Position numbers and translations under genes: made by a program
Notes under the pieces: generated by a model
What the model saw: only the letters and a program-made list of their open reading frames with translations
Database searches by the model: none
What the model was told of the DNA's origin: nothing
Source: Arenicella sp.
Lineage (GTDB): Bacteria > Pseudomonadota > Gammaproteobacteria > Arenicellales > Arenicellaceae
DNA length: 5,584 nt
Assembly: GCA_018677115.1 (NCBI GenBank)
Contig: JAHHOC010000155.1
Coordinates: 1 to 5,584 of the forward strand
Direction of reading: 5' to 3'
Shown: positions 1 to 5,225 of the stretch, in pieces
Layout: every line of letters begins with the position of its first letter
Position numbering within the stretch: position 1 is the stretch's first letter

Positions 1-1061
1 GCACTGAAGTAGCGCACATCATTGCGCAGATCATCAAAGTAATCGGCGTCGGATAGATCGTTGTAGTTGATACGCCCAGTCAAATTGGGGGTAAATGATT
101 GCGAATGCTGAACCGACAATAAATCCCGGTCATCGCCAAATAAATCATCGTCAGGCAGAAATTCCCCGTAAATAAAAGTCGATGAATTTTCTGACCTATG
201 GCGATATTCGGCGCCAACCTGCAATCCCCGGTCGGTGTAATAACGGGGTGTGATAGTGGCATCCTGATTGGCGGCAATATTCCAGTACCATGGCACTTCT
301 ATAATGTTCCCGGATTCCTCATCTGAACCGAAACCGGGAGTCAGCAAACCGGTTTTTCGCTCATCATTTAGCGGGAAGGATACATAGGGCATATAGAAAA
401 TCGGTAACCCCATAAAGCGGACCGTGGCATTGCGCGCCTTGCCGACACCTGATGTTCGGTCGAGCTCGAGCTCCCTGGCTGCAATAATCACATCATCCTT
501 ACCTTCGGCACAATTGGTGTATTCCGCATTTTCAAGCCTGATCAATCCCTCGCCTTCCAGATTGACCACTTTCGCTGAACCACGTGCTTCGATTTCAACA
601 GAGTCGATACCCGCTTCGCTGCTCAGCGATCGAGCGAGTTTGAATTGGGTATTGGTAAGACGACCCACCTGGGTCGGCGCATGTACGTCGATCGAGTCGC
701 TGCTGAGGTAATCGCCATTTTCTGAAATCAACTCCACGTTGCCATTGGCCACAACCCGGTCTGTATCGCGGTAATACTTGAGCAAGTCGGCAACAATGGT
801 GCGCCGCCCCTGGGTCACCTCGGCGTTTCCGGTCAGGGTCACCAGCTCCTGCCCCTGTGCCTCAACGTCATCAGCCTCGAGGGAAATCTGGTACTGCCCG
901 TCAGCATTCGGCTCTAACAGCGGCGAAGCAAACTGGATAACCGATGGCTTACAGACACAGTCTACGTTTTTACAGGCCGCGGAAGCATTCTGGGCGAAAC
1001 TGAAAAGCAGCAAGATTACCAGGAAACCCGGTGATTTAATGTATGTGGGAGAGACCGACAT
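1..1061 (-). CDS. lptD: LPS-assembly protein LptD, N-terminal part (3' end outside window)
   Basis: LptD is the outer-membrane beta-barrel that, with the lipoprotein LptE plugged inside, receives lipopolysaccharide from the LptA bridge and inserts it into the outer leaflet. The reading frame runs 353 codons without a stop and is cut by the window edge; full LptDs are usually about 750-950 residues, so under half is visible. Residues 1-28 form a Sec signal peptide (hydrophobic core FLVILLLF, ending NASA). Residues about 50-200 fit the periplasmic LptA-like jellyroll domain (TLTGNAEVTQG, VVANGNVELIS). The family-typical junction to the barrel follows: GLPIFYMPYVSFPLNDERKT at 218-237, then GLLTPGFG. 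Cys184 (YTNCAEG) matches the E. coli Cys173 position used in the LptD disulfides. Three cysteines (30, 35, 37) follow the signal peptide where E. coli has one. The start at 1061 is favoured by an AGGA site 8 nt upstream and by the signal peptide. The gene is divergent from amgK, as in Pseudomonas. Confidence 0.93.
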   Translation of the reverse strand, partial: MSVSPTYIKSPGFLVILLLFSFAQNASAACKNVDCVCKPSVIQFASPLLEPNADGQYQISLEADDVEAQGQELVTLTGNAEVTQGRRTIVADLLKYYRDTDRVVANGNVELISENGDYLSSDSIDVHAPTQVGRLTNTQFKLARSLSSEAGIDSVEIEARGSAKVVNLEGEGLIRLENAEYTNCAEGKDDVIIAARELELDRTSGVGKARNATVRFMGLPIFYMPYVSFPLNDERKTGLLTPGFGSDEESGNIIEVPWYWNIAANQDATITPRYYTDRGLQVGAEYRHRSENSSTFIYGEFLPDDDLFGDDRDLLSVQHSQSFTPNLTGRINYNDLSDADYFDDLRNDVRYFS

Positions 1062-1069
1062 GGAAGCTG

Positions 1070-1073
1070 TCCT
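1070..1073 (-). promoter_or_regulatory. Ribosome binding site of lptD
   Basis: The minus strand reads TTAGGA followed by eight bases and then ATG at 1061. The AGGA core at good spacing decides the lptD start, which is also where the signal peptide begins. Confidence 0.6.
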
Positions 1074-1114
1074 AATGTTATTGGCGAACTTTTATTGTAA
1101 TTGTTGAACACTAT

Positions 1115-1143
1115 ATTATCGGTGTTGATTCACTCTGCACCAA
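1115..1143 (-). promoter_or_regulatory. Candidate sigma-70 promoter of lptD
   Basis: Read on the minus strand, TTGGTG (1143-1138) and GATAAT (1120-1115) are separated by exactly 17 bp. The -10 matches the consensus at five of six bases and the -35 at three of six. It would start transcription near 1108 and leave a leader of roughly 45 nt before the lptD ATG. This is a pattern match only. No sigma-E type GGAACTT element in lptD orientation was seen, although E. coli lptD has one. Confidence 0.35.
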
Positions 1144-1149
1144 CGTTCA

Positions 1150-1161
1150 CCTGAAATCAGG
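1150..1161. repeat. Short inverted repeat (possible operator)
   Basis: CCTGA-AA-TCAGG is a perfect 5-bp dyad with a 2-bp centre. It lies just upstream (on the lptD side) of the candidate lptD -35 element at 1138-1143. Such a short dyad can arise by chance, so its role as a regulator site is only a suggestion. Confidence 0.2.
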
Positions 1162-1305
1162 ACAAGCTAGCGGATTCAGATCGCAGATCAACCCTCAACA
1201 AAACAGTTTTCGGCTAATTTAATCTGTGTAATTATAAAGCATTAAAGCGATGACTGCGAAGTTACCGGCAGCAACTATGATGTTATATTCGACAGCTATT
1301 TGGTC

Positions 1306-1310
1306 AAGGA
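1306..1310 (+). promoter_or_regulatory. Ribosome binding site of amgK
   Basis: AAGGA lies nine bases before the ATG at 1320 and supports that start for amgK. Confidence 0.6.
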
Positions 1311-1319
1311 ACTTCCTGC

Positions 1320-2309
1320 ATGGATGACCGCCTGGACGCCTTGCAGCGCTGGCTGCGGGATGACCTCGATATGCAATGCGAAAACCTCCGCCCGGCCTCT
1401 GCTGATGCCAGCTTCCGACGCTATTTTCGCGTGCAGTGCGGGCAACAGAGCTTTGTAGTAATGGATGCGCCCCCGCAGCAGGAACCCTTGCAGCAATTTA
1501 TTGCTGTTGACCAGGCATTGATCCGGCACGGCGTCCATGCGCCGCGAATCCATGCCCGCAATGAGCGACAGGGTTTCTTACTACTTGAAGACCTGGGCGA
1601 TGAGCTATACCTTGATTACCTGCCGGATAGGCCAAAGCCGCTGTATAACGATGCGCTGGTTGCCTTGTTAAAGATTCAGGCGGCCACCATTGCCGATGAC
1701 AACCTTGAGCTGCCATCGTATGATGCCGACCGGCTCGGGTATGAGATGGATTTATTCAGGGACTGGTATGTTGCGCGGCACTTGCAACAACCCATGGACC
1801 GACCGCAACAACAGCTCTGGGCCGACACCAAGCAGAGTCTTATTGATGCCTGTGTGCAACAGCCGCAAGTGTGGGTGCACCGTGACTACCACTCGCGCAA
1901 CCTGATGGTCACGAAACAGAACTCACCGGGTGTGATTGATTTTCAGGACATGATGATAGGACCGCTTGCCTATGACCTCGCCTCGCTTTTCAAGGATTGT
2001 TACCTGCGCTGGCCACGCGACACGCAACTCGACTGGTTACGCGTGTATATGGGCGGGGCAGCGGAACAGCTGCCCGACGTTAAGCTGGATTTTGATAACC
2101 TGGTAGAGTGGTTCGACCTGACCGCGTTACAGCGTCATTTAAAGGTGCTGGGTATCTTTTGCCGGCTTCACTATCGCGATGGCAAAGACCGATACCTGGA
2201 GGACCTGCCGCTGGTTCGCTCCTATGTTGATGAAGCCCTTGATCTCTATCCACAGTTCGATGATTTCCGTATGTATTTCAATATGTTAAATAAGCTTCCT
2301 GATGCCTGA
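1320..2309 (+). CDS. amgK: N-acetylmuramate/N-acetylglucosamine anomeric kinase AmgK
   Basis: AmgK is a cytoplasmic sugar kinase that phosphorylates MurNAc (and GlcNAc) at the anomeric carbon, giving MurNAc alpha-1-phosphate for MurU. This is the first step of the recycling route that bypasses de novo UDP-MurNAc synthesis and hence the fosfomycin target MurA. The 329-residue product has the aminoglycoside-phosphotransferase fold signatures: the N-lobe ADASFRRYFRV at 28-38 and FVVMDAPP at 45-52, the hinge LLLEDLGD at 87-94, the catalytic loop VHRDYHSRNLMV at 186-197 (catalytic Asp189, Asn194), and the metal-binding VIDFQD at 205-210 followed by GPLAYDLASL. Length is typical of the family (about 330-360). 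The start is backed by AAGGA at 1306-1310. The stop overlaps the murU start by 8 bp (ATGCCTGA), which indicates translational coupling, and the two genes are consecutive pathway steps. A generic APH-family kinase is the alternative, but murU next door makes AmgK strongly preferred. Confidence 0.93.
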   Translation: MDDRLDALQRWLRDDLDMQCENLRPASADASFRRYFRVQCGQQSFVVMDAPPQQEPLQQFIAVDQALIRHGVHAPRIHARNERQGFLLLEDLGDELYLDYLPDRPKPLYNDALVALLKIQAATIADDNLELPSYDADRLGYEMDLFRDWYVARHLQQPMDRPQQQLWADTKQSLIDACVQQPQVWVHRDYHSRNLMVTKQNSPGVIDFQDMMIGPLAYDLASLFKDCYLRWPRDTQLDWLRVYMGGAAEQLPDVKLDFDNLVEWFDLTALQRHLKVLGIFCRLHYRDGKDRYLEDLPLVRSYVDEALDLYPQFDDFRMYFNMLNKLPDA

Positions 2310-3039
2310 AGACAAGTCTCTTTATGATCCGGCAGAAACTTCGGTGATGCTTCTGGCAGCCGGGCGGGGAAAGCGTATGGGTAATCTGGGGCTGGATACG
2401 CCCAAACCACTGCTGCAAGTCGGCGAGCGCTCGCTGATTGAGCATCATTTGTATCGCCTAGCCGAACTCGGCTTTGCAGATGTTGTTGTCAACCTGGCAC
2501 ACCTTGGTCCGCAAATCAGCGCGCAGCTGCAGTCGGGCGATTGCTATGGCCTTAACATTCGATATTCGGATGAGTCTCAAAGCGGTGCGTTGGAAACCGC
2601 CGGCGGCATCCGCAATGCATTACCGATGTTACGCAGTGATCCGTTTATTGTCATCAATGCAGATATCTGGACCGATTTTGATTTCAGTGCACTGCTGCAG
2701 CCGCTGCAAGCCGCAGCCCGCCTGGTGATGGTCCCCAATCCGGCACACAACCCTGAAGGTGATTTTTACCTGACAGCGGATGGCCGGTTTTATCCTGCAC
2801 CCGCAGCCAATACGGAACGCCTGACCTTCAGCGGTATAGGTCTATATAGGAAGTCGCTGTTCGAAGGATTGAAGCCCGGAAAGCAGGCTCTGGCACCGAT
2901 TTTACAGCGCCAAATCGAGCTCAACCAATTGCATGGCCTTGTATATCGGGGCACCTGGATCGACATTGGCACACCCGAGAGGCTGCGCGAGCTTAACGCA
3001 TCACTCGGGGCACGGCCGGATGGCTTAGATCAGCTTTAG
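2302..3039 (+). CDS. murU: N-acetylmuramate alpha-1-phosphate uridylyltransferase MurU
   Basis: MurU transfers UMP from UTP to MurNAc alpha-1-phosphate, forming UDP-MurNAc in the cytoplasm and completing the AmgK/MurU recycling branch. The 245-residue protein is a single sugar nucleotidyltransferase domain. It shows the nucleotide-binding signature MLLAAGRGKRM at 16-26, KPLL at 35-38 with the conserved lysine, ALETAGGI at 96-103, the metal-binding NAD at 119-121, FSGIGLY at 176-182 and WIDIGTPERL at 219-228. The N-terminus has about 12 residues before the first strand, slightly longer than usual. The ATG at 2302 overlaps the amgK stop, and no strong ribosome site precedes it, so reinitiation from amgK is likely. 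An internal ATG at 2347 would cut into the nucleotide-binding strand and is disfavoured. The 3' end overlaps convergent lipB by 15 bp. RmlA/GlmU-like nucleotidyltransferases share the fold, but size and operon context point to MurU. Confidence 0.93.
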   Translation: MPEDKSLYDPAETSVMLLAAGRGKRMGNLGLDTPKPLLQVGERSLIEHHLYRLAELGFADVVVNLAHLGPQISAQLQSGDCYGLNIRYSDESQSGALETAGGIRNALPMLRSDPFIVINADIWTDFDFSALLQPLQAAARLVMVPNPAHNPEGDFYLTADGRFYPAPAANTERLTFSGIGLYRKSLFEGLKPGKQALAPILQRQIELNQLHGLVYRGTWIDIGTPERLRELNASLGARPDGLDQL

Positions 3040-3675
3040 AAAACTTGCCAGCAGATCACGTTGCACCATAGCGACATCGACTTCATCCAGCAGATTCTTC
3101 ATTTGGGTAACTTGCAAACCGGCAAGACCGCAGGGATCGATATTGGAAAACGGTGCTAAATCCATATCCACATTCAAACTTAACCCGTGGTAACTGGTGC
3201 CACGGCTAATGCGTAAACCCAAAGCCGCGATCTTTGCACCATCAACATAAACACCGGGCGCGTTCTCCCTGCGCTCACCGTTCACGCCATATGCCTTTAA
3301 CAGGTCGATGACGGATTGCTCCAGTTTGCCCACAAAACCTTTGATGCCGAGGCCATATTGCTTGATTCTCAACAACGGATACATCACTACCTGGCCGGGG
3401 CCGTGATAGGTGATCTGTCCGCCACGATCAGCCTGCACCAACGGAATTTCTGTCGGCGTGAGAGACTCCTGAACGCAGGATGTTCCCAGCGTGTAAACCG
3501 GGGGATGCTGCAGTAACCAGATCTGGTCAGGTTCGCTCTGCTCCCTGTCTATTGCGAAGCGCTTCATCGCCTGCACAACTGGCAGGTAATCCACGCAGCC
3601 AAACTGCTTGACGGTAATATTCCGACCCGAATTGGAAATTTTCACAGACTCCGACGTTGGCCTAAGTGGCGACAT
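3025..3675 (-). CDS. lipB: Octanoyl-[acyl-carrier-protein]:protein N-octanoyltransferase LipB
   Basis: LipB moves the octanoyl chain from octanoyl-ACP to the target lysine of lipoyl domains (pyruvate and 2-oxoglutarate dehydrogenases, glycine cleavage H protein). LipA then inserts the sulfurs. All signatures are present in the 216 residues: QHPPVYTLG at 57-65, RGGQITYHGPGQ at 84-95, the catalytic lysine Lys148 in GAKIAALGLR, GTSYHGLSLNV at 159-169, and the catalytic acyl-carrying Cys182 in IDPCGLAG. Length is normal apart from about 15-20 extra N-terminal residues compared with E. coli. The ATG at 3675 is favoured by AGAGG at 3683-3687, seven bases upstream; a GTG at 3645 is a weaker alternative. 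The gene is the last of the mltB-dacA-DUF493-lipB operon, 12 bp after DUF493. lipA, often downstream, is not here: lipB runs directly into the 3' end of murU on the opposite strand. Confidence 0.96.
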   Translation of the reverse strand: MSPLRPTSESVKISNSGRNITVKQFGCVDYLPVVQAMKRFAIDREQSEPDQIWLLQHPPVYTLGTSCVQESLTPTEIPLVQADRGGQITYHGPGQVVMYPLLRIKQYGLGIKGFVGKLEQSVIDLLKAYGVNGERRENAPGVYVDGAKIAALGLRISRGTSYHGLSLNVDMDLAPFSNIDPCGLAGLQVTQMKNLLDEVDVAMVQRDLLASFLKLI

Positions 3676-3682
3676 AAGGTTG

Positions 3683-3687
3683 CCTCT
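3683..3687 (-). promoter_or_regulatory. Ribosome binding site of lipB
   Basis: The minus strand reads TGA-AGAGG-seven bases-ATG. The Shine-Dalgarno sequence follows immediately after the DUF493 stop codon, so ribosomes finishing that gene are placed on the lipB start. It favours ATG 3675 over the downstream GTG at 3645. Confidence 0.6.
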
Positions 3688-3990
3688 TCAGAGCGTCATC
3701 AGCACGTCGTCAGAATCTGCCAGAGCCTGGTAAATCGACTCCAGCTGCTGTCGACTATGCAGGCGAACAGTGACAGTTACCGATTCAAACTTTCCGGTGC
3801 GGCTACTGTTAGAATTGAGATTTACAATTTCAGCATGACTTACATGACGCAAAACCAGTTGCTGCACATGTTGGCTGGGTGCGGTATTCATGGTGCCACT
3901 TCGGCACATTGCCTTAAAGGCGTAGTCGCAAGGGTACTCAATAAGATCGAAGCCGTCTTTTGGGGGTGCCGGTTTATCGCCTTGAGACAT
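3688..3990 (-). CDS. ybeD: DUF493 (YbeD) family protein
   Basis: This encodes a small 100-residue soluble protein of the DUF493/YbeD family, whose fold resembles ACT-type regulatory domains. Its biochemical role is not established, though in gammaproteobacteria it sits almost invariably between dacA and lipB. Visible family features are FDLIEYPCDYAFKAM at 14-28 (E. coli: LLEFPTPFTYKVM), SSRTGKFESVTVTVRLHS at 62-79 (E. coli: SSKGNYHSVSITI), and the C-terminal helix and strand ending DDVLMTL. It is about 13 residues longer at the N-terminus than the 87-residue E. coli protein. I chose the ATG at 3990, 16 bp after the dacA stop, because an upstream in-frame ATG at 4122 would extend the protein through unrelated dacA sequence. 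No clear ribosome site precedes 3990, so coupling to dacA is likely. A link to lipoate metabolism or DacA is guilt by association only. Confidence 0.9.
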   Translation of the reverse strand: MSQGDKPAPPKDGFDLIEYPCDYAFKAMCRSGTMNTAPSQHVQQLVLRHVSHAEIVNLNSNSSRTGKFESVTVTVRLHSRQQLESIYQALADSDDVLMTL

Positions 3991-4006
3991 AAAAATCGCC
4001 CGCAGC

Positions 4007-5218
4007 CTAATTTTCTGAAAAGTTATCTGGCAAGTTGTCTGAAAAGTTGCCTGATAACTGTCGCAAGCGCAGTTCCACACTATCAGACATTTGCTTCCAC
4101 CAGCCGCCCTGCTTAATTTCACTGACTGCTACAAGAGGAACTTCGGCGATTGTTTGCCGGTCGAGGAGAATGTGCGCAACGCCCATTGCTTGGCCGAGGC
4201 TAACCGGCGCCCGATAGTAAGACTTTAACTGCCAATGAATTTCCAGGTCCGACTCACGTCCGGTCGGCACCACTACCAGCGCCGGCCCGGCGGCTTTAAG
4301 CCGAACAATATCGGCATCGCCCGAATACACCGGCACCTCGGCAACCCCTCCCTGCTGATCAAGCACGGAGATCGATTGATAGGCTGCGAAGGCATAGTTC
4401 AATAAGGCCTGCACCGCATCCTCACGTGCGCGTTCATCAGCCGCACCCATGACCACCGCAATCCACCGTTGACCATGCCTCTGCGCGGTGCCCACAAGGC
4501 AAAAACCGGCTTCTTCAGTATGCCCTGTTTTCAACCCGTCAATGCTACTGTCTTTCCAAAGCAATTTATTGCGGTTGTATTGAGTGATGCCATTGTGGCT
4601 GTATTGCTTTTCTGAATACCATTTAAAATACTGTGGATAATTGTTGATCATGGCCAACGCCAGACGGGCGATATCGGCAGCAGACATCCGATGCCGGTCC
4701 GAGGGCAGGCCGGTGCTGTTTTCAAAAAAAGAGCTCGACAATTCAAGCTTTTCAGCGGTCATGTTCATCAATGCGCTAAATGCTTCTTCGCTGCCTGCGG
4801 CATGTTCAGCCAGCGCAATGGCGGCATCGTTACCCGATTGGATAATGGTGCTCTTCAACAGATGTTTCAGTTCAATCCGGCTATCAACTTCAGCAAACAT
4901 CCTGGAGCCCTCAGCACGCCATGCCCGCTCACTGATTGCAACCTGATCTGCAAAATCCAGCTGGCCGCTGTCGAGTAAATCAAAAATGACGTAATTGGTC
5001 ATCAACTTGGTGAGGCTGGCCGGGGGCAATGGTTCAGACTCATTGTTCCCCGCCACTATCCATCCGCTGGCCGCTTCCATCAGCACCCAGGCAGTGGAAT
5101 CAAATATCGGTGGCTCGAGGTTTGCCGGGAGCTTGGCAAAGGTCTGTGTAGCGGTATTGTGCGCGGATGCTGTGCTAACCGCGATAAGCAAGGACAAACC
5201 GACAGTTAATTTTAACAT
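4007..5218 (-). CDS. dacA: D-alanyl-D-alanine carboxypeptidase (PBP5/6 type) DacA/DacC
   Basis: This periplasmic low-molecular-weight penicillin-binding protein removes the terminal D-Ala from peptidoglycan pentapeptides, limiting cross-linking and shaping the cell. The 403-residue product has a signal peptide (1-19, ending STASA) and all three active-site motifs of peptidase family S11: SLTK at 68-71 (nucleophile Ser68), SGN at 128-130 and KTG at 230-232. The PBP5 C-terminal beta domain covers roughly 283-370. The segment QGGWWKQMSDSVELRLRQL at 370-388 fits the amphipathic helix that anchors these enzymes to the inner membrane. Beyond it lie 15 extra residues, SGNFSDNLPDNFSEN, largely encoded by a 12-bp tandem repeat. 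I chose ATG 5218 because it opens the signal peptide; an ATG at 5251 would add 11 residues ahead of it and overlap the upstream gene. Only 7 bp separate it from the upstream lytic transglycosylase, and no good ribosome site is seen, so coupling is likely. Confidence 0.95.
   Translation of the reverse strand: MLKLTVGLSLLIAVSTASAHNTATQTFAKLPANLEPPIFDSTAWVLMEAASGWIVAGNNESEPLPPASLTKLMTNYVIFDLLDSGQLDFADQVAISERAWRAEGSRMFAEVDSRIELKHLLKSTIIQSGNDAAIALAEHAAGSEEAFSALMNMTAEKLELSSSFFENSTGLPSDRHRMSAADIARLALAMINNYPQYFKWYSEKQYSHNGITQYNRNKLLWKDSSIDGLKTGHTEEAGFCLVGTAQRHGQRWIAVVMGAADERAREDAVQALLNYAFAAYQSISVLDQQGGVAEVPVYSGDADIVRLKAAGPALVVVPTGRESDLEIHWQLKSYYRAPVSLGQAMGVAHILLDRQTIAEVPLVAVSEIKQGGWWKQMSDSVELRLRQLSGNFSDNLPDNFSEN
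4015..4062. repeat. 12-bp tandem repeat at the 3' end of dacA (four imperfect units)
   Basis: On the plus strand the units are CTGAAAAGTTAT, CTGGCAAGTTGT, CTGAAAAGTTGC and CTGATAACTGTC, at 4015, 4027, 4039 and 4051. Units one and three match at 10 of 12 bases; the fourth has diverged most. Because 12 is a multiple of three, the array stays in frame and encodes four-residue units in DacA: QLSG, NFSD, NLPD and NFSE (387-402). The array stops six bases before the dacA stop codon. Confidence 0.8.
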
Positions 5219-5225
5219 CTTACTG

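Larger units (their letters stand above)
1062..1319. other. Divergent intergenic region between lptD and amgK
   Basis: This 258-bp gap is AT-richer than the flanking genes, notably around 1205-1250, and must hold the start signals of both divergent units. It contains a candidate lptD promoter, a ribosome site for each gene, and the short dyad CCTGA-AA-TCAGG at 1150-1161. A TATAAA at 1233-1238 and a TATATT at 1284-1289 could each be a plus-strand -10 element for amgK, but neither has a convincing -35 partner at 16-18 bp. I see no tRNA or obvious structured RNA in it. Confidence 0.6.

Noticed and set aside
462..473. Perfect 12-bp palindrome GAGCTCGAGCTC
   Set aside because: It lies inside lptD and simply encodes an alternating Glu-Leu strand (ELEL) of the jellyroll; no sign of a regulatory role.
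977..1061. LptD as a possible lipoprotein (cysteine shortly after the signal peptide, SAAC)
   Set aside because: The residue at -3 to Cys30 is Ser, not the Leu/Val/Ile of a lipobox, and LptD is a known beta-barrel with an ordinary Sec signal.
424..1107. Plus-strand open frames at 424-711 and 778-1107
   Set aside because: Antisense to lptD, with low-complexity Ser-rich content typical of a reversed frame; no family resemblance.
1308..1314. GGAACTT, identical to the sigma-E -35 consensus, upstream of amgK
   Set aside because: It overlaps the amgK ribosome site, points into amgK, and has no TCAAA-like -10 about 16 bp on (that would lie inside the gene). It is not in lptD orientation.
3757..4116. 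119-codon plus-strand open frame opposite DUF493 and the end of dacA
   Set aside because: Antisense shadow of two well-supported genes; no ribosome site and no recognisable protein features.
3688..4122. Longer version of the DUF493 gene starting at 4122
   Set aside because: The extra 44 residues come from out-of-frame dacA sequence, including its 12-bp repeat, and family homology begins only after the ATG at 3990.
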